Made by a program: the position numbers and the translations under genes
Assembly (NCBI GenBank): GCA_044227505.1
Contig: JBGAWP010000045.1
Coordinates: forward strand, 1-32,080
Origin: UBA7236 sp044227505
GTDB taxonomy: Bacteria; Bacteroidota; Bacteroidia; Chitinophagales; BACL12
Direction: 5' to 3'
DNA length: 32,080 nt
Shown: positions 1 to 8,372 of the stretch, piece by piece
Numbering within the stretch: the first letter of the stretch is position 1
Layout of the letters: every line of letters starts with the position of its first letter
The notes under the pieces: generated by a model
Told to the model about the DNA's origin: nothing
Seen by the model: the letters and a program-made list of their open reading frames with translations, nothing else
Database searches by the model: none

Positions 1-229
1 GGTACGAATTTTCAATTTTGAGGGCCTGTACTAAACGTTTCAAGAACTGTATACACGCAATTTCCCTGATCTCCCAATTTCTGCTTTGTACGGCTGAATC
101 ACCTAAAAATTTAAGGGTATCCTCGTATTGTTGCAGTTTCAAATAGTTTTCAGGGGTGATTTCTGAACTTTTTTGAGCATTCACAACAATTGTGGAAAGA
201 ATCAAAAATATAAAAACGACTTTTTTCAT
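1..229 (-). CDS. Secreted protein of unknown function, N-terminal part
   Basis: An open frame runs leftward off the window edge from an ATG at 227-229; only the first 76 codons are present. The protein starts MKKVVFIFLILSTIVVNAQ, a signal peptide of the usual Bacteroidota form (two lysines, a hydrophobic core, cleavage near Ala-Gln), so the product should be exported. The mature part begins KSSEITPENYLKLQQYEDTL and looks helical and charged; I do not recognise a family. The gene lies downstream of the thiolase on the same strand, but a terminator at 264-295 separates them, so it probably has its own promoter. The signal peptide makes the frame credible; the function is unknown. Confidence 0.7.
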   Translation of the reverse strand, partial: MKKVVFIFLILSTIVVNAQKSSEITPENYLKLQQYEDTLKFLGDSAVQSRNWEIREIACIQFLKRLVQALKIENSY

Positions 230-263
230 TGATATTATTTGGCTGAAAACAATACTACACATT

Positions 264-295
264 AAAAAAAAATGCCTGAGCACAAAACTCAAGCA
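264..295 (-). terminator. Intrinsic terminator of the thiolase gene
   Basis: On the minus strand an 8-bp stem (TGCTTGAG paired with CTCAGGCA, one G-T pair, 7-nt loop) is followed directly by nine T residues. It lies about 130 nt after the thiolase stop codon and before the next gene on the same strand, the expected place for a rho-independent terminator. Confidence 0.7.
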
Positions 296-382
296 TATAA
301 ATGAAATTTAAGATTAATTTATTGTGCTGCCAGTTGTGAATATTCTTCAATTAGGAACAAATTGCTTTTGGTGTCCAAAACC

Positions 383-424
383 CAGAACCCAGAACTCAGA
401 ACTCAGAACTCAGAACCGAGAACA
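383..424. repeat. Heptamer tandem array, CAGAACY type
   Basis: Six consecutive 7-nt units: CAGAACC, three CAGAACT, CAGAACC and a decayed GAGAACA. The array ends 4 nt from the stop codon of the thiolase gene, on its 3' side. The same unit recurs at 8608-8681 and 12102-12122. Confidence 0.9.
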
Positions 425-428
425 AATC

Positions 429-1607
429 TCACATCCTTTCAATAACTATCGCACTTGCACCACCACCGCCATTACAAATTCCGGCACAGCCATATTTTGC
501 GTTGTTATTTTGAAGTGCACTTAGCAACGTGATTGTTATTCTTGCCCCTGAACTTCCAACCGGATGTCCTATGGATACTCCGCCGCCATAAATATTGGTC
601 CGGTCGTGGCGAATACCTAAGTCCTTCATGTTGGCAAGTGCAACCACTGCAAATGCTTCGTTTATTTCGAAATAATCGATATCACTGATCTCCAGACCTG
701 CATTTTTTATTGCCTTAGGCATTGCCTTGGCAGGAGTAGTAGTAAACCATTCCGGAGCTTGTTGCGCATCGGCAAAACCGATAATTTTTGCCAAAGGTTT
801 AATTCCCATAGCCTCCGCTCTTTCTTTACTCATTAAAACCACAGCAGCAGCGCCATCGTTGATATTGCTGGCATTTGCGGCAGTTATTGTTCCGTCCTTT
901 TCAAAGGCTGGAGATAAGGTTGGGATACGGTCCATTTTCACCTTGGTATAATCTTCATCCTCGCGAATTATGATGGGCTCCCCTTTTTTCTGAGGAATTA
1001 CAACTGGAACCACTTCATTGTTGAAATATCCGTTTTTCCATGCCTCTGCTGCTCTGCGATAGCTTTCAATGGCATAACTATCCTGATCTTCTCGTGAAAA
1101 TTTATATTCTCTCGCGCAAGTCTCGCCGCAACTTCCCATATGTTTATTGCCATACGGATCCCACAAACCATCTTTTATCACTCCATCTGTAACTTCCTTG
1201 TTACCCATTTTTGCTCCCCAACGCTCACTTGCAAGATAATAAGGAACATTGCTCATGCTTTCCATTCCTCCTGCTACAACAATATCGTTGGTTCCAAGCA
1301 TAATTGACTGAGCGCCTAGCATAATTGCCTTCATTCCTGATGCACAAACCTTATTAATGGTTGTGGAAGGGGTAGAATCCGGAATTCCAGCAGCTAACAT
1401 TGCTTGAGTTACAGGCGCTTGTCCGATATTGGCAGATAATACATTGCCCATATACACTTCCTGTACGTCGGAAAACTGTATTCCGGAACGCTCAACAGCG
1501 GCCTTTATTACGTGAGCACCTAGTTGGGGTGCTGTTAAAGATGCTAATCCTCCTCCAAAACTCCCGATAGGTGTGCGGGCAACGGCAACGATGTATACTT
1601 CTTTCAT
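429..1607 (-). CDS. Acetyl-CoA C-acetyltransferase (thiolase)
   Basis: Thiolase that joins two acetyl-CoA to acetoacetyl-CoA or runs the reverse cleavage; cytoplasmic, in fatty-acid/ketone or isoprenoid-precursor metabolism. With the start at MKEVYIVAVARTPIGSFGG the protein has 392 residues, the normal family length. All three catalytic residues sit where the family has them: the acyl-accepting Cys88 in NKVCASGMKA, His348 in GHPVGSSGAR and Cys378 in CNGGGG. An earlier in-frame ATG at 1638-1640 would add 11 residues (MRQLINNQNKI) that do not belong to the family, so I chose 1607. A likely promoter lies at 1638-1672 and a terminator at 264-295, so the gene appears to be transcribed alone. Substrate chain length (AtoB-like or FadA-like) cannot be settled; the short-chain acetyltransferase form is the better match by eye. 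Confidence 0.93.
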   Translation of the reverse strand: MKEVYIVAVARTPIGSFGGGLASLTAPQLGAHVIKAAVERSGIQFSDVQEVYMGNVLSANIGQAPVTQAMLAAGIPDSTPSTTINKVCASGMKAIMLGAQSIMLGTNDIVVAGGMESMSNVPYYLASERWGAKMGNKEVTDGVIKDGLWDPYGNKHMGSCGETCAREYKFSREDQDSYAIESYRRAAEAWKNGYFNNEVVPVVIPQKKGEPIIIREDEDYTKVKMDRIPTLSPAFEKDGTITAANASNINDGAAAVVLMSKERAEAMGIKPLAKIIGFADAQQAPEWFTTTPAKAMPKAIKNAGLEISDIDYFEINEAFAVVALANMKDLGIRHDRTNIYGGGVSIGHPVGSSGARITITLLSALQNNNAKYGCAGICNGGGGASAIVIERM

Positions 1608-1637
1608 GATTTTATTTTGATTATTAATGAGTTGGCG

Positions 1638-1672
1638 CAAAATTAAGTTTCAAAAACGAGATAATTAGCAAA
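1638..1672 (-). promoter_or_regulatory. Possible Bacteroidota-type promoter for the thiolase gene
   Basis: Read on the minus strand, TTTG (1669-1672) is followed after 23 nt by TAATTTTG (1638-1645). This fits the Bacteroidota consensus TTTG, 17-23 nt, TAnnTTTG. Transcription would start about 25 nt upstream of the chosen ATG. The -33 element overlaps the octamer repeat, and the spacing is at the upper limit, so this is a modest call. Confidence 0.35.
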
Positions 1673-1694
1673 TTAGCCAATTAGCAGATTAGCA
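1663..1694. repeat. Octamer tandem repeat, AATTAGCM type
   Basis: Four consecutive 8-nt units: AATTAGCA, AATTAGCC, AATTAGCA, GATTAGCA. It lies just upstream of the thiolase gene and begins the repeat patch that runs to 1921. Confidence 0.85.
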
Positions 1695-1700
1695 AATGGA

Positions 1701-1921
1701 ACAGCCGGACCTTCGGTCTTGATGTACCGATAAAACCTCGACCTACCAGGTTTTTTTAACCTGTGAGGTCTGAGGAAGGGAGAAGAAAATGTAACAATTA
1801 ACAGCCGGACCTGCGGTCTCGATGTACCAATGTACCAATTAACAGCCGGACCTTCGGTCTTGATGTACCGATAAAACCTCGACCTACCAGTTTTTTTTTA
1901 TCTGTGAGGACTGAGGAAGGG
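1701..1921. repeat. Two full and one partial copy of an ~80-bp hairpin repeat
   Basis: Copy A (1701-1781) and copy B (1842-1921) are identical over their first 49 nt (1701-1749 and 1842-1890) and similar after that; a partial copy lies at 1801-1829. Each begins ACAGCCGGACC and contains a short hairpin (GACC-TTC-GGTC; GACC-TGC-GGTC in the partial copy, so the stem is kept while the loop and a flanking base change). The second half of copy A forms a longer hairpin at 1736-1775: CCTC, GACCT and AGGTT on the left pair with AACCT, AGGTC and GAGG on the right, with a small internal loop and one bulged T. In copy B this second stem has decayed. No open frame crosses the region. Confidence 0.85.
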
Positions 1922-2154
1922 AAGCTTCGAGGAATTGGAATTGAAGGCTATACAAGAAAAGTATTAACTGGATAGGCATTTACGTTTCTGTATATTTGAG
2001 CGACCAAAATATTTACATCTGTAGTTGCTTAAAAAAATAGATTATTAATAATGCAGGTTGAATCGGAATCAATAAAAGTATGCCTTCAAGATCCAAATTT
2101 AAAGAAATAATGATAGTTAGCGATGTAGAAAGTTATTATTGAAATGCATTGACT
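1922..2154. other. Intergenic stretch without recognisable gene
   Basis: AT-rich sequence with stops in all frames at short intervals. I see no hairpin, RNA gene or promoter that I can support. Short in-frame bits such as one encoding GIEGYTRKVLTG near 1935-1965 may be remains of an old gene but are too short to assign. Confidence 0.5.
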
Positions 2155-2232
2155 ATGCCAAATCCACCAACCTCAAGTGCAATACTTACTGATTCTGGTA
2201 GCCGTACAGAAGGGATCGGACAGCTAGAGTAA
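2155..2232 (+). CDS. Possible 25-residue peptide or gene remnant
   Basis: An ATG at 2155 opens a frame of 25 codons plus stop that encodes MPNPPTSSAILTDSGSRTEG followed by IGQLE. It ends 19 nt before the next gene. The base composition is less AT-rich than the surroundings, which fits a remnant of a larger gene's 3' end as well as a real small gene. There is no signal peptide, membrane segment or clear ribosome binding site, and I recognise no family. Upstream the frame is closed by a TGA 12 nt before the ATG. Confidence 0.15.
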   Translation: MPNPPTSSAILTDSGSRTEGIGQLE

Positions 2233-2251
2233 AAAAAGAAAAGAAATTGAA

Positions 2252-4237
2252 ATGAATAAACTGTTATTAATATTAATATTTCGAGGAATTCTAAATATAA
2301 ATTCACCTGTTCTTACGCAATGTACAATTTCAGGTATCGATCGTAGTAAGAATGAACACGAATATTCAAATTTCTATTCACCTTCCATCATTCTAGACAT
2401 ACCAAATACTCGCTATATAATACGTCACAATGAATTGGGGCCTTCCAAGATAATTTCGGCAATTGATGGCTCTATTATAACTATGGACTTATGGTTTGAG
2501 ACCAACCTGTTGTTTATATATTATGAACCTATAAAAAAACAATATATTCTGATTGGCTCTGGCAATGAAAACATTGGAATTATTGGAATATATAATGAAT
2601 TTTTTAAACAGGTAGAAAAAATTGAATTTATTGATAATACTTTTTTATCCGCCACCATTGATGATAAGAATATATTCGTTGGGTCGCACAATAAAATCTT
2701 AATAATTAATCGGAGTACTCTTAAAATTGACAATAAAATTAAAGTAGATATTGATGGAGTTTGGACTGTATGTGCTTTAAAGGATAAGATTTTATGTGGA
2801 GGTTCTGCAGGGAATTTATTTCTTGTAGATGGTTTAAGCAGAATAAAATTAAACTTTATTGAGCGGACTGAATCAATATTAGGTTTAATAGTCCTAAACA
2901 ATAAATTTACCGTTTTTGGAACAAAAAGTATAAATTTAGTAAGTGAAAATGGGGATTTGGAAAATCGGATCAATTTAGATGAAAATTATTGCAATTATTT
3001 TTTTTATCCCAATGATAGCAGTAAAATTGTAATTGCGTCCAAACTAGGTATTTTACGGTTTTATGAAACCCAATCTTTGAAATTTATATGTGAACATACA
3101 ATCCCGAATTTGAATCTTTCAAAGATCAAAATAAATGAAGGTGATTCAACTAATATAAATGAGACCTTAAAAATAATAGGACCACCTGTAGGTAATATTG
3201 TAACTCGGGCTAAAGGTGAATCCATTGTTGTAAGCCGTAATAAGTATTATTATCCATTGACCGGATTTGAACTAACTAATAATGAAGAAATATCATATTG
3301 TGATATGATGGGCAATTTCATTATGGTCGATTCTAGTCTAAATAATAAATATTTTAACAATCATGAAAACATATCGGCAAAAGGCCTATTTTCATTTCGT
3401 GCAATGGGGATGGTTTTTATATGGTATTCGGATGGCGCTGAAAGTTTGTTTTATAATGAAACTAATAAATATATGCAAGTTACGTATAACGGTTCCGACC
3501 TAAGAAATGTAGCAATTGGTTATGATGAAGATTATATTTACTATACTATAAATTATTATGATACGACAAAAAATATGATCAGCCCGATTTTTAGACGAAT
3601 TTTAATTCACAATACTAAAAAGAAATATACTTTTATGCTTACCGATCCCGAACCATTGACACTTACAGAGTATATTTCTAAATTTTCTTGCTCAAAAAAG
3701 GATGTGTTGGGAATGCTATCTGAGAATAATATATTTAAAATTTATGATTTTGAAAAAAAACGATTAATATTTTCCATTGGCAATATCGTTGATTTTGAAT
3801 TAGTCAATAAAAATTGGATATTGTTGGCAGAAGATGGTGAAATTTTGGAGGTCACTGGAAATAGAAATACTAAATCTATCGGCAACTCAGGTTTAATGCC
3901 TCAACAGCTTCGTGTTTCTTTAAATGGGAAATATCTATGTTTATTTGATTCAAGTCAATTTGCATTAATGCGCTTTGATGAATTAGCATTGATTGATTCA
4001 TTTAGATGCCCTAATAATGAGAATTTAAAGTATTTGGAAGTCACAAATTCCGGGAGAGTTATTTATGCTACAGAATATAAAGCTGTTGATTATGAAATGC
4101 CAATAAAGACCTCAGATTTGCGCATTAATGAGAGCGACCCACGATTAATTTCTAAAATTACATTCGACAATGAAAAACAAAATCTCTTAGTACATTTTAA
4201 AAATGGAACTTTCGAGGTTTTTAAATTTATAAAGTAG
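2252..4237 (+). CDS. Secreted beta-propeller-like protein of unknown function
   Basis: A 661-residue protein. The N-terminus (MNKLLLILIFRGILNINSPV, then LTQC) looks like an export signal, though with an arginine inside the hydrophobic stretch; the Cys at 24 lacks a proper lipobox. The rest is almost all beta strand, with repeated short stretches of the form hydrophobic-strand, turn, label, strand, such as NKILIINRSTLKI (147-159), GILRFYETQSLKFI (266-279) and NIFKIYDFEKKRLIFSI (494-510). This is typical of WD40/YVTN-like propellers, and the length would allow two propellers. No catalytic motif and no T9SS sorting tail are visible. The gene stands alone: a repeat patch upstream, a convergent gene downstream. 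Its codons are by eye more AT-rich than those of neighbours, which hints at a different origin. Function unknown; the propeller call rests on pattern only. Confidence 0.6.
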   Translation: MNKLLLILIFRGILNINSPVLTQCTISGIDRSKNEHEYSNFYSPSIILDIPNTRYIIRHNELGPSKIISAIDGSIITMDLWFETNLLFIYYEPIKKQYILIGSGNENIGIIGIYNEFFKQVEKIEFIDNTFLSATIDDKNIFVGSHNKILIINRSTLKIDNKIKVDIDGVWTVCALKDKILCGGSAGNLFLVDGLSRIKLNFIERTESILGLIVLNNKFTVFGTKSINLVSENGDLENRINLDENYCNYFFYPNDSSKIVIASKLGILRFYETQSLKFICEHTIPNLNLSKIKINEGDSTNINETLKIIGPPVGNIVTRAKGESIVVSRNKYYYPLTGFELTNNEEISYCDMMGNFIMVDSSLNNKYFNNHENISAKGLFSFRAMGMVFIWYSDGAESLFYNETNKYMQVTYNGSDLRNVAIGYDEDYIYYTINYYDTTKNMISPIFRRILIHNTKKKYTFMLTDPEPLTLTEYISKFSCSKKDVLGMLSENNIFKIYDFEKKRLIFSIGNIVDFELVNKNWILLAEDGEILEVTGNRNTKSIGNSGLMPQQLRVSLNGKYLCLFDSSQFALMRFDELALIDSFRCPNNENLKYLEVTNSGRVIYATEYKAVDYEMPIKTSDLRINESDPRLISKITFDNEKQNLLVHFKNGTFEVFKFIK

Positions 4238-4313
4238 GCAAATTATTTCCATTAACCAAACTGGGAAATCCAGCTATTGATAAATTACCCGACTAATAAA
4301 TTGACAAACGACA

Positions 4314-5582
4314 TTAATTCTGCAAGTGAACAAATTTACCATTTCCAACAATTAAATTTTTATTTTTAATTACGAAAGAATAGATTCCCTTTGGAAATTC
4401 TTTTACTGATAATTCAATTTTATTTGAATTTTGCATCAATATTTCAGTGACAATTTTTCCAGAAAAATCATAAACAATTAATTGCCCTTTAGCAATGGAA
4501 TTTTGCAATTCTATAGTTATTAATTCTGATGCAGGATTAGGGTAAATTAAACAATTATTAAAAACTATATCATCAATTCCTGTTTCCAGAAATAAATTTT
4601 TGCAGACCATATCGTTTCCGCCTGCGTTAGTGGCGATGAGGCAAATATCGTAGTTGCCTGATTCTGCATACACATGTGTTGGATTTTGTTCAGTGGAAGT
4701 ATTTCCGTCGCCAAAATCCCAATCCCATGCAAAGGGATCGTTTGTTGATTCATCCACTAAGGCAATTCCGAGGTCAATTATTAAATAGGAAAATTCTGCA
4801 TCGGGTACTGCAATGGCCTCTTCTATAAGTATATCCTGACAATACGTATTTGATCCTCCTGCATTTGTTGCGGTAAGGCATACTGTAAATGTACCTTCGT
4901 CTATATAGGTATGAAATGGATTTTGGACTGTTGAGGTTGAACCATCACCAAATTCCCATTCCCAGGCAAATGGATCAAGTGTTGACAGGTCGGTAAAAGC
5001 TACCATCGGATCACCACTATAACTAAATGCGGCTTCAGTGGTGGCATAACTGCTTATTGTTACAGTTTTGCAAACATAACTTGTACCACCCGGATTACCG
5101 GCCGATAAACAAGCACTGTAATCTCCGTTTGCCAAATAGGTGTGCTCCGGATTTTGCAGCGACGACATGTCTCCATCACCAAAAAACCAATCCCAGGTAG
5201 TTGGGAAATTGGTAGTCATATCGGTAAAAATTACGGTAGGGTCGCCGGTAAATGAATAGTCCGCAGAAGGAGGATAGTAGGTATTTAAAGTATCACAATA
5301 AGTATCCGACCCAAAATCATTTGTTGCGGTTAAGCAGACAATAAAAATTCCGGGCTCCGGATAGGCGTGCACCGGATTTAGATCTGTAGAAGTTGCTCCA
5401 TCTCCAAAATCCCAGAGATAGGTTACGCCATCAGTACTTTCATTTAAATAATATACCTCCGATCCGAAGCCAATATACTCAATATAATAACTGTAATTTG
5501 CAATAGGAGGGTCGCCGCCTTCATAAGCAAATGATTTATTAAATGTTATGAGGGATAATAGGAGGAGTATATAATTTTTCAT
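4314..5582 (-). CDS. Secreted four-PKD-domain protein with T9SS sorting domain
   Basis: A 422-residue exported protein. Residues 1-19 form a signal peptide (MKNYILLLLSLITFNKSFA). Four PKD domains follow at about 27-100, 108-178, 185-256 and 262-334, each with the core motif (WDFGDG at 57-62, WFFGDG at 132, WEFGDG at 209, WDFGDG at 288). Each domain carries two cysteines exactly 13 residues apart (83/96, 158/171, 235/248, 314/327), probably one disulfide per domain. The C-terminus from YPNP (347-350) to 422 is a type A T9SS sorting domain ending in FVHLQN, so the product should cross the outer membrane by the Por system and be released or anchored at the surface. PKD domains usually bind or space other parts; no enzyme domain is present, so an adhesin or structural role is the best guess. 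Confidence 0.9.
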   Translation of the reverse strand: MKNYILLLLSLITFNKSFAYEGGDPPIANYSYYIEYIGFGSEVYYLNESTDGVTYLWDFGDGATSTDLNPVHAYPEPGIFIVCLTATNDFGSDTYCDTLNTYYPPSADYSFTGDPTVIFTDMTTNFPTTWDWFFGDGDMSSLQNPEHTYLANGDYSACLSAGNPGGTSYVCKTVTISSYATTEAAFSYSGDPMVAFTDLSTLDPFAWEWEFGDGSTSTVQNPFHTYIDEGTFTVCLTATNAGGSNTYCQDILIEEAIAVPDAEFSYLIIDLGIALVDESTNDPFAWDWDFGDGNTSTEQNPTHVYAESGNYDICLIATNAGGNDMVCKNLFLETGIDDIVFNNCLIYPNPASELITIELQNSIAKGQLIVYDFSGKIVTEILMQNSNKIELSVKEFPKGIYSFVIKNKNLIVGNGKFVHLQN

Positions 5583-5683
5583 GAATGTAAATATAATGAA
5601 AAAAAACAGGTAATGATATTCATTAAATAATATTTAACATTTATAAAACCCTTTGTGCGGAAACTCGAGTATAAATACTAATT

Positions 5684-6904
5684 TTATATAATTACCCGCT
5701 CTATTAAATTACTCCCAAAACTGTAAGGAATCTCTGCAAGTGAATTTATTTTTTTTGTAAGGATGAGATTTGCTCTTTTGCCAATTGCAATTGTCCCCAC
5801 TTCATTTTCAAGTTCCATAGCAGCAGCGCCATTTATTGTTGCGGCATTAAACGCTTCCTCAGGTGTGAGTTTCATTTGGGTGCAGGCAAGAGCAATTACA
5901 AAGGCCATATTGCCAGAAGGCGAGGTTCCGGGATTAAAATCACTTGCCAAAACCAAGGGTAATCCGGCGTCAATTATTTGTCGCCCGGGTGTATAAGGAA
6001 TATTGATAAAAAAGGAACAACCCGGCAATGCTACAGGAAGGGTTTTGCTGTTTTTTAATGCATTGATCTCGGTTGCATTTAAATATTCCAGATGATCAAC
6101 ACTTAAAGCGTTATTTTTTATCGCAATATCAATTCCTCCGCTATTGGTAAATTGATTTACATGAATTTTTCCCTTTAAATTATATTTAGAAGCAGCTTGT
6201 AAAATTTCATCTGTTTCTTCATTTGTAAAATAACCTTTTTCACAAAACACATCACAGTAATCGGCGAGACCTTCCCCTGCAATTTTTGGCAACATCTCTT
6301 CTATAATTAATTTAATATATCCGCCGCGATCATTTTTATATTCTGCAGGAATTGCATGCGCACCAAGAAAAGTAGCTTTTATCAATACTTTGCTTTTTTC
6401 TCTTAATGTTCTTATTACACGAAGCATTTTTATTTCAGCATCTAAATTCAATCCATAACCGCTTTTAATTTCTATTGCACCGGTTCCCAATTGTTTTAAT
6501 TCCTCCAAACGTACCCAGGCCTTATCAAATAATTCTGAATCATCCATTGTTTGCAATTTCTTAACGGAGTTTAAAATTCCTCCTCCGGCAGCTGCAATTT
6601 CTTCATAAGATTTTCCGGCTATGCGCATTGCGAATTCTTCCTCACGGTTTGCGGCAAATACTAAATGGGTATGGCTGTCACAAAACGCAGGCAACACCAT
6701 TTTACCTGTTGCATCTATAATACTGTCTGCGTGTTGAGGTGCTGTATTCATCTCCCCAAAACCTGTAATAATATCCTTTTCCACTAACAACCAGGCATTG
6801 GAAATATGTGGCATTTCCGCCATTTCCTTTCCGGAAACAAGTTTTCTCGTTCCGTCGTCAGTTTGCCAGAGTGTTTTGATATTTTGAATTAGAATTGACC
6901 CCAT
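5684..6904 (-). CDS. hutI: Imidazolonepropionase
   Basis: Opens the ring of 4-imidazolone-5-propanoate to give N-formimidoyl-L-glutamate, the third step of histidine breakdown; cytoplasmic, metal-dependent amidohydrolase (EC 3.5.2.7). The 406-residue length is normal. Metal ligands are visible: His78 and His80 in DSHTHLVFAA, His248 in KIHVNQFTNSGG and Asp322 in SDFNPGTSP. The signature REEEFAMRIAGKSYEEIAAA (88-107) and the segment GAHAIPAEYK (181-190) are specific to HutI among amidohydrolases. The start ATG (6902-6904) is divergent from aroC with about 70 bp between them, so the two genes may share a control region. The other hut genes (hutH, hutU, hutG or formiminotransferase) are not in the window. 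Confidence 0.95.
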   Translation of the reverse strand: MGSILIQNIKTLWQTDDGTRKLVSGKEMAEMPHISNAWLLVEKDIITGFGEMNTAPQHADSIIDATGKMVLPAFCDSHTHLVFAANREEEFAMRIAGKSYEEIAAAGGGILNSVKKLQTMDDSELFDKAWVRLEELKQLGTGAIEIKSGYGLNLDAEIKMLRVIRTLREKSKVLIKATFLGAHAIPAEYKNDRGGYIKLIIEEMLPKIAGEGLADYCDVFCEKGYFTNEETDEILQAASKYNLKGKIHVNQFTNSGGIDIAIKNNALSVDHLEYLNATEINALKNSKTLPVALPGCSFFINIPYTPGRQIIDAGLPLVLASDFNPGTSPSGNMAFVIALACTQMKLTPEEAFNAATINGAAAMELENEVGTIAIGKRANLILTKKINSLAEIPYSFGSNLIERVII

Positions 6905-6975
6905 AGTTTGGTTGCAAATATGCGTGAAATCCCCCTAAACCTAAAATGAAACATATTCTCATTATTTTCGCATCT

Positions 6976-8067
6976 ATGGCAGGAAATAGTTTTGGCAATT
7001 TATTTCGCATCACCACCTTTGGTGAATCGCATGGTGTGGCACTTGGCGTGGTGATAGATGGTTGCCCTTCGGGATTAAAACTGGACCTTGAATTCATGCA
7101 AAATGAAATGCTCCGGCGCAAACCCGGTCAGTCGAAAATTACCACACAGCGACAGGAAGGGGATGTTTTTGAAATTTTAAGTGGTGTGTATGAAGGTGTT
7201 ACAACAGGTACTCCAATCGGAATAATAATTCGAAACGAAGATCAGAAATCAAAGGATTATTCGCATTTGGTTGATAATTATCGGCCGAGTCACGCTGATT
7301 TTACCTATGATGAAAAATATGGTTTCCGCGATCACAGGGGAGGAGGAAGGAGCAGTGCAAGGGAAACTGCTGCGCGTGTTATTGCAGGAAGTATTGCCAA
7401 ACAAATCCTTTTAAAAAATAACATCTCCATTCAGGCGTATGTCAATTCTGTTGGAGAAATTAAATTGAATAAACATTATACCGAATTAGACCTTTCTAAA
7501 ACAGAGAATAATATTATTCGTTGTCCCGATGAAAATATCGCGCAACAAATGATAGATCTTATAGCTGAAATTAAAAAACAAGGAGATACCATTGGCGGTA
7601 CCATTTGTTGTGTAATAAAAAATTGTCCTTCCGGCATAGGTGATCCTGTATTTGATAAATTGCATGCAACTTTGGGAAAAGCGATGTTGAGTATTAATGC
7701 GGTTAAAGGTTTTGAATATGGTTCCGGATTTACAGGAACAATGATGAAAGGTTCAGAGCATAATGATATTTTTGATTATGATGAGGAAAATAAAAAGATC
7801 ATCACCAGAACAAATAATTCAGGTGGGATTCAAGGTGGAATTAGTAATGGGATGGATATCTATTTTAATGTAGCATTTAAACCAGTTGCAACAATTTTAC
7901 GTCCGCAGGAAAGTGTAAATAATAATGGGGATAAAATTATGGTTGAAGGAAAGGGACGACATGATCCTTGTGTATTGCCAAGAGCAGTGCCGATTGTGGA
8001 GGCGATGGCGGCGCTGGTTTTAGTTGATCATTTATTATTACAAAAAGCAATGGGAAACAGGGGATAA
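6976..8067 (+). CDS. aroC: Chorismate synthase
   Basis: Last enzyme of the shikimate pathway: turns 5-enolpyruvylshikimate-3-phosphate into chorismate using reduced FMN; cytoplasmic homotetramer (EC 4.2.3.5). I chose the start at MAGNSFGNLFRITTFGESHG because this is where family members begin; an upstream in-frame ATG at 6946 would add ten unrelated residues. The protein has 363 residues. Signatures seen: GESHG (16-20), RPSHAD (103-108) and the FMN/substrate loop RGGGRSSARET (121-131). It is divergent from hutI and followed by a repeat island. aroK, an earlier enzyme of the pathway, lies 16 kb downstream at 23664, so the pathway genes are scattered. Confidence 0.96.
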   Translation: MAGNSFGNLFRITTFGESHGVALGVVIDGCPSGLKLDLEFMQNEMLRRKPGQSKITTQRQEGDVFEILSGVYEGVTTGTPIGIIIRNEDQKSKDYSHLVDNYRPSHADFTYDEKYGFRDHRGGGRSSARETAARVIAGSIAKQILLKNNISIQAYVNSVGEIKLNKHYTELDLSKTENNIIRCPDENIAQQMIDLIAEIKKQGDTIGGTICCVIKNCPSGIGDPVFDKLHATLGKAMLSINAVKGFEYGSGFTGTMMKGSEHNDIFDYDEENKKIITRTNNSGGIQGGISNGMDIYFNVAFKPVATILRPQESVNNNGDKIMVEGKGRHDPCVLPRAVPIVEAMAALVLVDHLLLQKAMGNRG

Positions 8068-8069
8068 AA

Positions 8070-8104
8070 GTCAACAGAGGGCAGTCAACAGTGCGCAGTG
8101 GGCA
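8070..8104. repeat. Heptamer tandem array, GTGGGCA type (degenerate)
   Basis: Five 7-nt units: GTCAACA, GAGGGCA, GTCAACA, GTGCGCA, GTGGGCA. It begins 2 nt after the aroC stop codon. A clean version of the same array is at 31974-32001. Confidence 0.75.
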
Positions 8105-8259
8105 GTTTGTCGGATTGGAGATTGAAGCTTCGAAATAAATATTTATTAAAATTTGAAACTGATATTATATCACCGAAAAACATTTATCGGAGGAATTGGG
8201 TTGTAGAAATTGTGAGGAAATTTATTTTGCAGAAACTTTGAAAAATCGGAAAAGAAACG

Positions 8260-8278
8260 TCTTCCCCTATGGGGAAGA
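8260..8278. repeat. Short perfect hairpin in the aroC downstream island
   Basis: TCTTCCCC and GGGGAAGA form an 8-bp perfect stem with a TAT loop, followed by a G-rich run ending GGGGCCC. There is no T tract, so it is not a standard terminator. From memory, similar CCCC-TAT-GGGG hairpins between genes are common in Bacteroidota. The rest of 8105-8372 shows nothing else that I can assign. Confidence 0.55.
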
Positions 8279-8372
8279 TAAGAGATGGGGCCCGATGTTG
8301 AATGGAGGAGAGAATTTTGAGGCTTAAAATTTTGATCACCATGAAAACTTTAATATAATATCGAATAAAGAA

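Noticed and set aside
324..524. 66-residue plus-strand open frame
   Set aside because: It reads through the CAGAACY array (giving RTQNSEL repeats) and into the thiolase gene on the other strand; no family features.
2521..2973. 150-residue minus-strand frame inside the propeller gene
   Set aside because: It is an antisense shadow of the AT-rich plus-strand gene, with no domain or signal features.
4261..4273. CTGG-GAAAT-CCAG hairpin between convergent genes as terminator
   Set aside because: Stem of only 4 bp and no T tract on either side.
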